In this document: positions 26,072 to 34,803 of the stretch, piece by piece | Numbering within the stretch: the first letter of the stretch is position 1 | Layout of the letters: every line of letters begins with the position of its first letter | Assembly (NCBI RefSeq): GCF_001190745.1 | Contig: NZ_CP012196.1 | Coordinates: 2,108,001-2,172,000, forward strand | Length of the DNA: 64,000 bases | Origin: Campylobacter gracilis | GTDB taxonomy: Bacteria > Campylobacterota > Campylobacteria > Campylobacterales > Campylobacteraceae | Direction: 5' to 3' | The notes under the pieces: model-generated | What the model saw: only the letters and a program-made list of their open reading frames with translations | What the model was told of the DNA's origin: nothing | Database searches by the model: none | Made by a program: the position numbers and the translations under genes

Positions 26072-27490
26072 TTAATTTTTATTCTTTTGCTTTATCAAAT
26101 CAATCAACCATTCTGGTAGTTGCTTCATTTTGGTTATAATTCCATCACAGTCTATCAATTTATCAGAGCTTTTTGATTTATCTAAAAAATCACTTGGGTT
26201 TTTGGAAATAATATTGATTGTAGAAGCCATTAATTCCTTTAGTAATTCTGGATTAGTTTCATTTAGATTAGATATTTGCTCTTTATAGCTAGCATAGGAA
26301 CTCGCAACTGCAACCTTATGAGCATATTCTTGCTCTAGCCTCATGGCTTCTTTGCGTCTATTTGAGCAAAAGATGGCAAGCCAGATAAAAGGTAAAGCCA
26401 TGGTTATTTTTGAAAAAAATCCAAAAATCATAATGTAAATTTTATCACTAGGTATTATGGATACATTATAAGTTTTATTTACTCCGCCTTTTATTTGGGA
26501 TATTTCTGTAATTACTGCGCTAATATCCTTATTTAAAATTTCATTTACTCCAATAAAAGTCCATGCGGCAACAGCGGCTATCGCAATTATGCTTAAAATA
26601 AACCCAATATCCCACCTTCTAACAGTTTTTCTAATTGCATCTCCTTGTTGTTTATATGACGATGACAAGCTTGCATTTGTAGCTTTTTCATTTAAATCTT
26701 TAATGATTTTATCGTATTCATCGAAGCGTTGTTTCATGGTATTTTCATATTCATCTAAATTTTCAAACATATTGTCAAGTTTTTGTTCTAAGCCTCCACT
26801 GCGAACATTATCATTTAGTTCGCCGAAAATCCTTATATGAAATTTTCCTATTTCTTCTAATTTTTGCGAATTTTCGATAATTTTTTCTTTAGTTGCTTCC
26901 ATATCCTGGGTTATTTTATTTCTTGCATTTTCTATTTCTTGCTGTATAGATATATCTTTATTTTCTTGTCTAACCACCAAATGAGTTCTAAAATTTTCTA
27001 TCTCATTACAGTATCCGCAAATTTCACCATATTTTTGTGCAAATTCGTCATTGGCAATACTGAATTTTTGTATAGAATTCTCAACATCTGCTATTTTATT
27101 TTTTATCTCATCTAATTTTAAATCATCCAATGATGTCTTTATGGCATCATTGTATCCCGCAATCATCCCCATAATGGTTGATTCTGCTTGATCTTTTGGA
27201 ATATATATGGTTGAATATTTAGCTAATATTATTAAGGCATTGTCTACAATGGTAGTCAAATGCCTCGTGCTTCTATTCCAATTGACAAAGCAGTTTTGAA
27301 ATTCTCCGAAAAAAGAATTCGGCAGTAGATTTTCATCCAATAAATTTACATAGCTTTCTATATAAATTAACGCTTCTTTATTTCTGGCGAATTCCTGTGT
27401 TTCGTTTTCTGGTATAGATTTAATATCTAATGTATTAACCGCTTCTTTTAACTGCTCAAAACTATTTAAAGAATTACTGATTTTTGACAT
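26072..27490 (-). CDS. AT-rich coiled-coil membrane protein, unknown function
   Basis: A 472-residue protein not recognised as any known family. Residues ~115-280 are a long heptad-like, Lys/Glu/Asn-rich coiled coil, followed by two membrane helices at ~294-318 and ~352-375 with a short extracytoplasmic loop between, then a basic-to-mixed C-terminal tail ending in KQKNKN. The N-terminal 110 residues are helical. Base composition and codon use are much more A/T-rich (Asn, Ile, Lys) than in every neighbouring gene, and the 3' end of the next gene resumes normal composition, so it looks acquired. A two-helix membrane anchor with a coiled-coil sensor fits several phage-defence and stress proteins, but no catalytic domain is visible. 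A 48-base gap separates it from the MORN gene; AAGGAAAAT lies just before the ATG. Confidence 0.7.
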   Translation of the reverse strand: MSKISNSLNSFEQLKEAVNTLDIKSIPENETQEFARNKEALIYIESYVNLLDENLLPNSFFGEFQNCFVNWNRSTRHLTTIVDNALIILAKYSTIYIPKDQAESTIMGMIAGYNDAIKTSLDDLKLDEIKNKIADVENSIQKFSIANDEFAQKYGEICGYCNEIENFRTHLVVRQENKDISIQQEIENARNKITQDMEATKEKIIENSQKLEEIGKFHIRIFGELNDNVRSGGLEQKLDNMFENLDEYENTMKQRFDEYDKIIKDLNEKATNASLSSSYKQQGDAIRKTVRRWDIGFILSIIAIAAVAAWTFIGVNEILNKDISAVITEISQIKGGVNKTYNVSIIPSDKIYIMIFGFFSKITMALPFIWLAIFCSNRRKEAMRLEQEYAHKVAVASSYASYKEQISNLNETNPELLKELMASTINIISKNPSDFLDKSKSSDKLIDCDGIITKMKQLPEWLIDLIKQKNKN

Positions 27491-27588
27491 TTATTTTCCT
27501 TGTGATAATGGTTATACCTAAAATTTTAGCACCATTTTAATTATACATTTCTTTTAGGTAATATACAAACTTAATAAATTTGCCAAAT

Positions 27589-28095
27589 TTAAGTCATTTT
27601 TAACACGTCCGCGACGATCGTCCACTCGCGCACCAGCCTTTCAAAACCAAAATTTGCATTCGCAGGGCTCGTGGACGGCAGCTTGACGGGCTCTTTGCCC
27701 GTTGCGTTTAAAATTTGAGTTTTTAGATATTTTTCGCAGATTTCGTGCGCCTTGCCGCCGTTTGCGTAAACTTGCACGATGCGTGCGCCGCTAAAGATCG
27801 GTTCTAAATTTGCAGGCACGACGGCGGTCATTTTGGCGTCGCTCGAACCCTTTATCTCGCAGCAGATCGCAGCGTCGTAGATGGCGATGCCGCGGGTGAG
27901 CAGGAATTTTATCTTTTCGTCCGTGCTCGCAGGCGGCGGCGCGTTTAAAATCCCGGCCAGCACGCGCCAGAAGCGATTTTGCGGATTTGCGTAATAAAAG
28001 CCAAAATTACGAGAAACGACGGAGGGGAAGGAGCCGAGGATTAAAATTTTAGAATTCTCATCGAAAATCGGCTTAAAAGGGTGGGTTTGGCTCAT
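27589..28095 (-). CDS. DNA-deoxyinosine/uracil-DNA glycosylase family protein
   Basis: A 168-residue protein resembling family 6 uracil-DNA glycosylases (hypoxanthine-DNA glycosylases). The motif ILGSFPS near residue 19 and YYANPQNRFWRVL near 37, with GIAIYDAAICCE in the middle and the LPSTSPANANF motif near residue 140, fit the UDG fold's active-site loops. It would remove deaminated bases (hypoxanthine, uracil) from DNA. The start ATG is close to the preceding region without a strong SD. The upstream space (28096-28436) is non-coding. Confidence 0.82.
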   Translation of the reverse strand: MSQTHPFKPIFDENSKILILGSFPSVVSRNFGFYYANPQNRFWRVLAGILNAPPPASTDEKIKFLLTRGIAIYDAAICCEIKGSSDAKMTAVVPANLEPIFSGARIVQVYANGGKAHEICEKYLKTQILNATGKEPVKLPSTSPANANFGFERLVREWTIVADVLKMT

Positions 28096-28436
28096 TTTAC
28101 ACCCGCTTTGTATTCGCCGAAAACGCCCACTGGAGCACCATATAATTTATCTTTCATTTTTGCTTTATCTCCCGCAAATACCCGAATTCCGCCCGCAAAG
28201 CAGCTTGGGGCTGAAATTGTACGGCGGCAAAGATTAGCGCGCTAGCTTTATAGCGGCGTGCGGTAAAAATTCTAATGAGCCCGCCTCGGCGCGCGATTTG
28301 GGTCTAAATTTCAACTTTTCAAACCACAAAATAGAGCTTTCGTAGCCAAATTTAACGCCTCGCAGCGGCAAAATTTTAGCCCTCGCGGCAGTTAAAATTC
28401 CATCTGCCGCCGCAATCGCCTCTGAACCGCTGCGCG
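28096..28436. other. Intergenic, no gene seen
   Basis: Repeat words of the AAATTTTA type and GC-rich spacers; nothing else recognised. Confidence 0.5.
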
Positions 28437-29645
28437 CTAAATTTTAGGTACCGAGATTACGCGCACGAGTTCGCCTTTTTTGAGCTCTTTGACCTCTAGC
28501 GGCGCGACGAGCAGGACGCTATCGTCGTCTAAATTGTTCAAAATCGCGCTGGAGCCCTGCCTTTTGCTTTGTAGGCTAACAAAAAGCCGTCCGTCTCTGT
28601 TTTGCAAGACGGCGGGTATAAACTCCAGCCACGGCGTCTTTTTTACGTAGTCGTGATCCAAGATTGCGCTAAATTCCGTGCTTTCGTGCACGCCGAAAGA
28701 TCTTTGTAAAAATACGCGCAAAAATAAAATGCACGTAATGAGCGCCGAGAGCGGGAAGCCCGGGAATGCGAAGATATATTTTTCGCCGGTTTTGGCTACG
28801 CGCACGTGGCGGCCCGGTTTGATCGCCGCACCCTTTACGATGAGCTCAAATTTTGATTGCAGCGTGCTTTGCACGAAGTCGTAGTCTCCGACGCTCACTC
28901 CGCCGCTGGTTAGAAGTATGTCGGCGCTCTGTAAAGCCGATAGGATAGCGCCTTCTAGCTCTTTTTCGTCGTCGCGCGCGATCGGCATTATCATCGCTTC
29001 GTAGCCTAGCTGCGTTACTAAATTTGCAAGCGCGATGTGGTTGGAGCTGTAAATTTGAGCGTCGTTTTCGAGCCTCTCGCCGAGGTCTTTTATCTCGCTA
29101 CCGGTGGCTAGGATTGCTACTTTTGGGCGGACGAATACGCTTATGTGAAATAGACCAAGCTCGGCTAGCAGCGCGATCTGCGAAAAGCCGAGCTTCGTGC
29201 CGCTACGAAGTAAAAGCTCGCCCTCGCGGTAGCTCTCGCCCGCCGCGCGCACGGCAAAGCCTGCAGGAACGGGCTTAGTGACGACGATTTCGCTGCCTTG
29301 CACCTGCACGTTTTCGATCGGCAGAAGCGTGTCGCTGCCCTCGCACATGAGCCCGCCGGTGAAGGTTTTGACGCACTCACCCGCCTTTGCCGCAGCGCTA
29401 GGCATCTTGCCTGCAGGCGTCGTGCCGACGATCTTAAATTTCGCCCCCTCGCTCAGATCCGCGCCCTTTAGCGCGTAGCCGTCCATCGCGGCGGTCGGGC
29501 GGCGCGGAGTGCTAAAAGGCGCCGCGACGTCGGTAGCTAAAATACGCCCCAGCGCCTGCGTGATCGCAACTTTTTCGATGCGCGAAGACTTTTGCACCGT
29601 GCTTGCGAAGCGCCCCATCGCACTTTCAAATTTTTCAAATTCCAT
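28437..29645 (-). CDS. moeA: Molybdopterin molybdotransferase MoeA
   Basis: A 402-residue enzyme that inserts molybdate into adenylylated molybdopterin, the last step of molybdenum cofactor synthesis. Typical sequence: SRIEKVAITQALGR, TPRRPTAAMDGYAL, TGGLMCEGSDTLLPIE, the MoaB/MogA-like core LLTSGGVSVGDYDF, the IKPGRHVRVAK segment and FAFPGFPLSALITC. The ATG at 29645 is preceded by GGAGGCAA with ideal spacing; another ATG three bases upstream is an alternative. It overlaps the stop of the upstream MFS gene (TGATGG), so the two are coupled. Confidence 0.93.
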   Translation of the reverse strand: MEFEKFESAMGRFASTVQKSSRIEKVAITQALGRILATDVAAPFSTPRRPTAAMDGYALKGADLSEGAKFKIVGTTPAGKMPSAAAKAGECVKTFTGGLMCEGSDTLLPIENVQVQGSEIVVTKPVPAGFAVRAAGESYREGELLLRSGTKLGFSQIALLAELGLFHISVFVRPKVAILATGSEIKDLGERLENDAQIYSSNHIALANLVTQLGYEAMIMPIARDDEKELEGAILSALQSADILLTSGGVSVGDYDFVQSTLQSKFELIVKGAAIKPGRHVRVAKTGEKYIFAFPGFPLSALITCILFLRVFLQRSFGVHESTEFSAILDHDYVKKTPWLEFIPAVLQNRDGRLFVSLQSKRQGSSAILNNLDDDSVLLVAPLEVKELKKGELVRVISVPKI

Positions 29646-30943
29646 CATTTGCCTCCTACGATTTTATAAATTTGATCTTCATTTATCAGTTTTGAGTTAA
29701 ATTTCACAACGAGTTCGCCATCGGTCTCGTAAATTTCAATAATGCCCTTGACACCCTGCAGTGCGGAAAAATCGCCACCTTTAGGAAAGTATAAATTCTT
29801 AAAAAGTTTTGGATCGCTCAGCCTAGAAAGTAGCACAAGCCAGATCACACCCAAAACCGCGACACCAATGCCTAGCGCTTCGATGCCGATTTTGCCAAAA
29901 AGTGCACCGCCACATAGCCCGCCCAAAAAACTGCCAAAAAATCCGAACGAATTAAAAATCCCAAGTGCGGCGCCTTTTTGAGCGACTTTGGCAAATTTGG
30001 ACGCAAGGCTTTGCATAATGGGCTCATGCGCGTTAAATCCCACGAAAAAGAGCATCACGCCCACCACGAAAGCGCTCGCCCCGCTAGCAAACGCAAAAAT
30101 CAAATACGAAGCGATAAAAAAGCAAATGCCGATAAGTAGAATTTGCTTAGCTAGTGCGCGCTTTTCGCCTAAAGCGCCGCTCGCACCCATCGCAGTAAAG
30201 CCGAATATCGCGCCTAGAGCATAAATTTTGGTCAAATCACTTTTGGAAAGTCCGAATTTTTGCACGAGCAAAATTGGAATTAGAAAAAACGCTGCCGTCA
30301 TGAAAGCTTTTTGAAAAAAATTCGTTAAATTCATAAGCATTAAATTTTTATCGCTCAAAAGTGAGCCGAGCGGAACCTTTTGGCGCAGGGAGCGGATATG
30401 CGGTTCGGTAGGTACTACGAAAAAAAGCAGCACCAAGCATAAAAGCGTAAGCGCTGAACTTAAATGAAATAGGCTGGCAAGTCCAAATTTAGCGCTTAAA
30501 AGCGGACTTAAAATCATTGCTACGCCAAAGCTCACGCCTATCATCGCGCCCATTACCGCCATCGCCTTGCCGCGCTCTTCCTCTCGCGTAAAATCACTAA
30601 TTAGTGCGGTGGCTACGGCTCCTACGGCACCGCAGCCTTGCAAAAAGCGCCCAAAAATCATCGTATAAATGCTCTCGCTCGCCGCGCAAACGCAAGCGCC
30701 CACGATAAAAAGCGCCAGCCCTATCGCAAGGGTTTTCTTTCGCCCAATCTTATCGCTTAGCACTCCAAATGGCGTTTGCAAAATCACTTGCATAATCGCA
30801 TAAATTCCAAAAAGTAGCCCCACTAGACTTTCGTTTGCGCCGTGTAAGCTCAATGAATACAGGCTAAGCACGGGCAGCAAAATAAATAATCCAAAAAACC
30901 TCGTAGCGATGATAAAACTAAGCGGAAGGACGCTTTTTAGCAT
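29645..30943 (-). CDS. MFS exporter with a C-terminal HMA-like domain
   Basis: A 432-residue major facilitator with about twelve helices, the motif A segment GVLSDKIGRKKT between helices 2 and 3, and ARFLQGCGAVGAVATALISD-type helix 4-5 region. After helix 12 (~385), a 45-residue C-terminal domain (GDFSALQGVKGIIEIY, then LVVKFNSKLINEDQIYKIV) looks like a ferredoxin-fold heavy-metal-associated (HMA) domain without its CXXC. The drug substrate is not known. The start was set at ATG 30943 with TGAGG upstream; a TTG 15 bases earlier has weaker support. It is coupled to moeA. Confidence 0.85.
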   Translation of the reverse strand: MLKSVLPLSFIIATRFFGLFILLPVLSLYSLSLHGANESLVGLLFGIYAIMQVILQTPFGVLSDKIGRKKTLAIGLALFIVGACVCAASESIYTMIFGRFLQGCGAVGAVATALISDFTREEERGKAMAVMGAMIGVSFGVAMILSPLLSAKFGLASLFHLSSALTLLCLVLLFFVVPTEPHIRSLRQKVPLGSLLSDKNLMLMNLTNFFQKAFMTAAFFLIPILLVQKFGLSKSDLTKIYALGAIFGFTAMGASGALGEKRALAKQILLIGICFFIASYLIFAFASGASAFVVGVMLFFVGFNAHEPIMQSLASKFAKVAQKGAALGIFNSFGFFGSFLGGLCGGALFGKIGIEALGIGVAVLGVIWLVLLSRLSDPKLFKNLYFPKGGDFSALQGVKGIIEIYETDGELVVKFNSKLINEDQIYKIVGGK

Positions 30944-31048
30944 AATCTTAGACCTCAAATAATATGAAATTTGCGCCGATTATAGCCAAAAATCGTAACG
31001 AATTCTTTGATTTTGGGTAAAATGGCGGCTTAAATTTAAGGAGCGAGG

Positions 31049-31678
31049 ATGAAAATTTTACTTGCGACGAGCAATAAAAATAAGGTAAAAGAGATAAAAG
31101 AATTTTTCACGGGATACGACGTGTGCGCGCTCAGCGAGGTACTTCAGCCTTTTGAGATCGACGAATGCGGCACGAGCTTCAAACAAAACGCGCTTATTAA
31201 AGTTCGCGCAGTGTATGAGGTGCTAAAAAGTAAAAATTTACAGAGCGAATTTTTTGTGCTAAGCGATGATAGTGGTATCTGCGTGGACGCGCTGGGCGGG
31301 GCTCCTGGGATATTTTCGGCGCGCTTTAGCGGAGCGGACGCGACGGATGCGAGCAACCGCGAGAAATTAGTCGCTAGCCTGCGCGCCCTGGGGCTAAAGG
31401 AGAGCCCCGCGCATTACACGGCAGCGATCGCGCTAAAATGCGATCTGGGCGAATTTTGTACGCATGGCTTTATGCACGGCACGGCGATAACGCAGCAACG
31501 CGGACAAAACGGATTCGGATACGATTTTATGTTTATTCCGCGCGGATTTGACCGCACGATCGGGGAGCTGCCCGCTGCGGTGAAATTTAAAATTTCGCAC
31601 CGCACGAAGGGGCTAACGCTGATGCGAATTTTATTGAAAAATTTAGAAAAACAGATGAGACTTGCTAAATTTCATTAA
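31049..31678 (+). CDS. rdgB: XTP/dITP diphosphatase (HAM1/RdgB family)
   Basis: A 209-residue nucleotide sanitiser that hydrolyses dITP, XTP and dXTP to monophosphates. It has the N-terminal TSNKNKVKEI motif, the Mg-binding SDDSGICVDALGGAPGIFSARF signature (core DDSGICVDALGG), FGYDFMFIPRG and the SHRTKGL tail. GGAGCGAGG lies just upstream of the ATG. It is divergent from the MFS-moeA pair and is followed by a tRNA cluster. Confidence 0.94.
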   Translation: MKILLATSNKNKVKEIKEFFTGYDVCALSEVLQPFEIDECGTSFKQNALIKVRAVYEVLKSKNLQSEFFVLSDDSGICVDALGGAPGIFSARFSGADATDASNREKLVASLRALGLKESPAHYTAAIALKCDLGEFCTHGFMHGTAITQQRGQNGFGYDFMFIPRGFDRTIGELPAAVKFKISHRTKGLTLMRILLKNLEKQMRLAKFH

Positions 31679-31717
31679 ATTTAAAGCCGCAAAAAGCGGA
31701 ATTTAAGAAAAAATATA

Positions 31718-31723
31718 TATAAT
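31718..31723 (+). promoter_or_regulatory. Probable -10 box of the tRNA operon
   Basis: TATAAT 30 bases before the first mature tRNA, placing the transcript start at about 31730. Confidence 0.65.
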
Positions 31724-31752
31724 ACACTTTTTATTCAATCCACGAAAATCTA

Positions 31753-31829
<77 letters not shown>

Positions 31830-31833
31830 TTGT

Positions 31834-31911
31834 GGTGAGTTTAGCTCAGTAGGTTAGAGCATCAGATTGTGGTCCTGAGGGTCGTGGGTTCGATTCCCAC
31901 AACTCACCCCA
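31834..31911 (+). tRNA. tRNA-His(GTG)
   Basis: Acceptor GTGAGTT/AACTCAC with the extra G at -1 opposite C73, the His identity element. Anticodon GTG in TTGTGGT; CCA encoded. Confidence 0.95.
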
Positions 31912-31917
31912 CTTTAT

Positions 31918-31994
31918 GCGCTCGTAGCTCAATTGGATAGAGCAACAGACTTCGGATCTGTAGGTTGAAGGTTCGACTCCTTTCGAGCGTACCA
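31918..31994 (+). tRNA. tRNA-Arg(TCG)
   Basis: Cloverleaf with acceptor GCGCTCG/CGAGCGT (G-U first pair), anticodon stem ACAGA/TCTGT and loop CTTCGGA, giving TCG. CCA encoded. Confidence 0.95.
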
Positions 31995-32009
31995 CTGATT
32001 TGATATTTT

Positions 32010-32086
32010 GCGCTCATAGCTCAGTTGGATAGAGCAACGGCCTTCTAAGCCGTAGGCCAGAGGTTCGAATCCTCTTGGGCGTACCA
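32010..32086 (+). tRNA. tRNA-Arg(TCT)
   Basis: Acceptor GCGCTCA/TGGGCGT, anticodon stem ACGGC/GCCGT and loop CTTCTAA, giving TCT. CCA encoded. Together with the preceding gene it covers CGN and AGR Arg codons. Confidence 0.95.
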
Positions 32087-32135
32087 TATTAAGCTCATAT
32101 TAAGAGCTTTTTGGCTAATATGCGCTTTCTTTTTT

Positions 32136-32220
32136 GCGGATGTGGTGAAATTGGCAGACACACCAGACTTAGGATCTGGCGCCTCACGGCATGAAGGTTC
32201 AAGTCCTTTCATCCGCACCA
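32136..32220 (+). tRNA. tRNA-Leu(TAG)
   Basis: Class II tRNA of 85 bases with a long variable arm (GCCTCACGGC). Acceptor GCGGATG/CATCCGC, anticodon loop CTTAGGA giving TAG, CCA encoded. Confidence 0.95.
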
Positions 32221-32234
32221 TCCATTCTACGCGT

Positions 32235-32309
32235 TCCGGATTAGCTCAGCGGTAGAGTAGGCGGCTGTTAACCGCTTGGTCGCTGGTTCGAATCCAGCAT
32301 CCGGAGCCA
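32235..32309 (+). tRNA. tRNA-Asn(GTT)
   Basis: Acceptor TCCGGAT/ATCCGGA, anticodon loop CTGTTAA giving GTT, CCA encoded. Last of the cluster. Confidence 0.96.
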
Positions 32310-32510
32310 TATATACTCAAAAACTCCTTTAGACCCCTGGTTTTATCGATATTTAAAGAGCTTTAAGTTTTCTTGGTTTTATAAAAATTTGTTTCAGAAA
32401 TTTTTTAATATTCTAATTTCTCGTTATGCTTTCTAAGCAATCTAGAATACCTTATTATAAAATTTAAAATTCTCATTTTGTAAATAAATTTGATAAAATT
32501 TAGCCATTTA

Positions 32511-32524
32511 TTGATTATAATCAA
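32511..32524 (+). promoter_or_regulatory. Perfect CRP/FNR-family box upstream of hcp
   Basis: TTGATTATAATCAA is exactly the FNR consensus TTGAT-N4-ATCAA, 58 bases upstream of the hcp ATG. Bacterial hcp genes are commonly controlled by FNR/HcpR-type regulators of this superfamily. Which member binds here cannot be told. Confidence 0.75.
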
Positions 32525-32582
32525 TTTTTTTGCCTAAATAAAATCTTAAAATTACCAACTAAATTTTTTATAAAGGATTTCT

Positions 32583-33911
32583 ATGAGCGACAATCTAGAG
32601 ATGTTCTGTCATCAGTGCCAAATGAGCGCGCCCGAGGGCTGCGGCGCCAAAGGCCAAGACCGCGGTACCTGTGGCAAAAATTCCACATTAAGCCTGCTTC
32701 AAGACACTATGGTTTTCGGACTTAAGGGCCTTAGCGCCTACCGCCACCACGCCCGTGAGCTCGGCGCCGATACTAGCGCGGTCGATACCGTTATGGGTGA
32801 TACGCTGTATTTTACGCTGACGAACTCAAATTTTAACTTCGACGAGCATATCGCGCAGCTGATGGCCGTCGGAAGCGCGGGCGTGCAGATGATGGATATC
32901 TTAAGCGAGGCGCATACCGCAAAATTCGGCGTACCGACCCCGGTTAAGGTTAGCCAAAACAAGGTCGAGGGCAAGGCGATTTTGGTCAGCGGACACAATC
33001 TGCACGCTCTTGAGGCGCTGCTAAAAGCGACCGAGGGCAAGGGCATCAATATCTACACCCACTCCGAGATGCTTCCTGCGCACGGCTATCCGCAGCTTCG
33101 CAAGTATCCGCACCTAAAGGGCAACGTCGGCAAGGCGTGGTTCGATCAGACCAAGCTTTTTAACGAATTTAAAGGCGCGATTTTGATGACCACCAACTGC
33201 ATCGTGCCGCTTCGCTCGTCCTGTAGCTACGCAGAGAGGCTGTTTGGCTACTCTATCGCTGGCACCGACGGCATCAAACATATCCAAAACGACGATTTTA
33301 CGCCGCTCATCGAGTGCGCGCTTGCGTGCGGCGACGTGAGCATGGACAGCGACGAGAGCTTGGTGACGGGCGGACACTATAAGACGATTTTGAGCCTCGC
33401 GCCGCAAATTCTAGACGCGATCAAATCGGGCAAAATCCGCCGCTTTTTCGTCATCGCCGGCTGCGACGCGCCGGGCAAGGGACGCGAGTATTACCGCGAG
33501 CTAGCGCTTAGCCTGCCGAAGGACTGCGTGATTTTGACCTCCAGCTGCGGCAAATTCCGCTTCAACGACGTGGATTTCGGAAACGTGCCAGGCACCGAGC
33601 TTCCGCGCTATATCGATCTAGGTCAGTGCAACGACAGCAACGGCGCGGTCAAGATCGCTCTAGCGCTTAGCGAGGCTACGGGTATCGCGGTAAACGATCT
33701 GCCGGTCTCGATCGTGCTGATGTGGATGGAGCAAAAGGCGGTCATCATCCTGCTTGCGCTGTTTAGCCTAGGCGTTAAGAATATCAACGTAGGCCCTACG
33801 GTGCCTGAGTTTTTCAACGACGAAATTTTAGGCTTTTTGGTGCAAAATTTCGGTCTTCGCCTAATCAGCGGCGACGCGCAGGCGGATCTGAAATACTTCC
33901 TGGGCGAATAA
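32583..33911 (+). CDS. hcp: Hybrid cluster protein (hydroxylamine reductase), short class
   Basis: A 442-residue iron-sulfur protein that detoxifies NO or hydroxylamine. N-terminal Cys9, Cys12, Cys20 and Cys30 are likely to hold the simple cluster. Ligands of the hybrid Fe-S-O cluster are visible as SGHNLHAL, THSEMLPAHG (Glu), TTNCIVPL, the persulfide Cys in IAGCDAPGKG, SSCGKFRF, LGQCNDSNG and MWMEQKAV (Glu and Lys). The ~100-residue helical bundle that follows the N-terminal cluster in class I/II proteins (~550 residues) is absent, so this is class III-like. The FNR-type box upstream points to anaerobic or nitrosative induction. It would complement the HAO-like cytochrome. Confidence 0.93.
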   Translation: MSDNLEMFCHQCQMSAPEGCGAKGQDRGTCGKNSTLSLLQDTMVFGLKGLSAYRHHARELGADTSAVDTVMGDTLYFTLTNSNFNFDEHIAQLMAVGSAGVQMMDILSEAHTAKFGVPTPVKVSQNKVEGKAILVSGHNLHALEALLKATEGKGINIYTHSEMLPAHGYPQLRKYPHLKGNVGKAWFDQTKLFNEFKGAILMTTNCIVPLRSSCSYAERLFGYSIAGTDGIKHIQNDDFTPLIECALACGDVSMDSDESLVTGGHYKTILSLAPQILDAIKSGKIRRFFVIAGCDAPGKGREYYRELALSLPKDCVILTSSCGKFRFNDVDFGNVPGTELPRYIDLGQCNDSNGAVKIALALSEATGIAVNDLPVSIVLMWMEQKAVIILLALFSLGVKNINVGPTVPEFFNDEILGFLVQNFGLRLISGDAQADLKYFLGE

Positions 33912-33931
33912 ATTTTATAGCGAGGCAAATC

Positions 33932-33976
33932 GGGTAAATTTAATTCGGCAAAGCTTCGATTTTAAATTTACCCTTT
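33932..33976 (+). terminator. Terminator-like hairpin after hcp
   Basis: 12-bp stem GGGTAAATTTAA/TTAAATTTACCC with an 18-base loop and a following TTTATA. Loop length makes it weaker than the others. Confidence 0.6.
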
Positions 33977-34159
33977 ATACGCCGCTTTTAGCGAAGCTAG
34001 CCTATCCACGGCCATTTTTGCACCGACGCTCATATTTAAATTTTACGACTATGCCGTCCTTCTTAATTTAAATTTTAAAATCATATAATCTCGCCAAATG
34101 CTTAGAAAAATTTAATTAAGTGCTTTTTTTACACATTCAAATTCCAATCGTCTTTGCTA

Positions 34160-34351
34160 TTACAATCCTTCTTTTTCTGTGTAAGTATTTATCTTATCCG
34201 TATCGCTGCCGCTTATAGTAACCGCTATAGTATAACCGTCTTGATGCTTGGTATCTCATAAAATTTTCCGTATCATCTCATTTTTCGCTATCAGATATTG
34301 CAATTTAGTGCCGTTAATTTTATATCCATCTTTATTTAATTCTTCAAGCAT
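34160..34351 (-). pseudogene. Remnant of a small gene with an in-frame TGA
   Basis: On the minus strand an ATG at 34351 opens a 64-codon frame ending in TAA at 34160-34162, but codon 32 is TGA. The encoded pieces are non-repetitive and look protein-like, first MLEELNKDGYKINGTKLQYL and, past the TGA, DTKHQDGYTIAVTISGSD. The DNA here is A/T-rich and unlike the repeat spacers around it, so a foreign gene fragment is likely. No family recognised. The rest of 33977-34159 and 34352-34803 shows no gene. Confidence 0.4.
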
Positions 34352-34803
34352 CCTCTTTAATAATCGCTAAAATTTTAAATAAATATAGGATTTAAATACG
34401 GATTTTAATCTAAATTTTGAGAATACTTTATGAATGCACGGCTTGTGGGAATAAAATTTTAAGCAGATTTTGTACGAAATTTCAAAATGCAGCTCAAGCT
34501 CGCAAACAGATAAATTCACTGCAGCCTTGCGTTTAGAATTCTGCGCTAGTGATAAATTTTGCATCTTTACGTCGGCGCAAATTTTAAAATTCTATGCAGG
34601 AGATAAAATTATAAGCCGTGCAATGCATGAATTCTAAAATTCCACATCGCCTATAGAATTCCGTGCCCCACACGACACATAAATTTTGAAATTTTAAAAT
34701 TTCACGCAGCAGATGAAATTTAGGAATTTCCTTTTGCGGTAAAATTTTAAAGCTCTCCCACAAATCCTCTGTCCGCGCGGCGAGTTCCAAATCCGTCTAG
34801 AAC

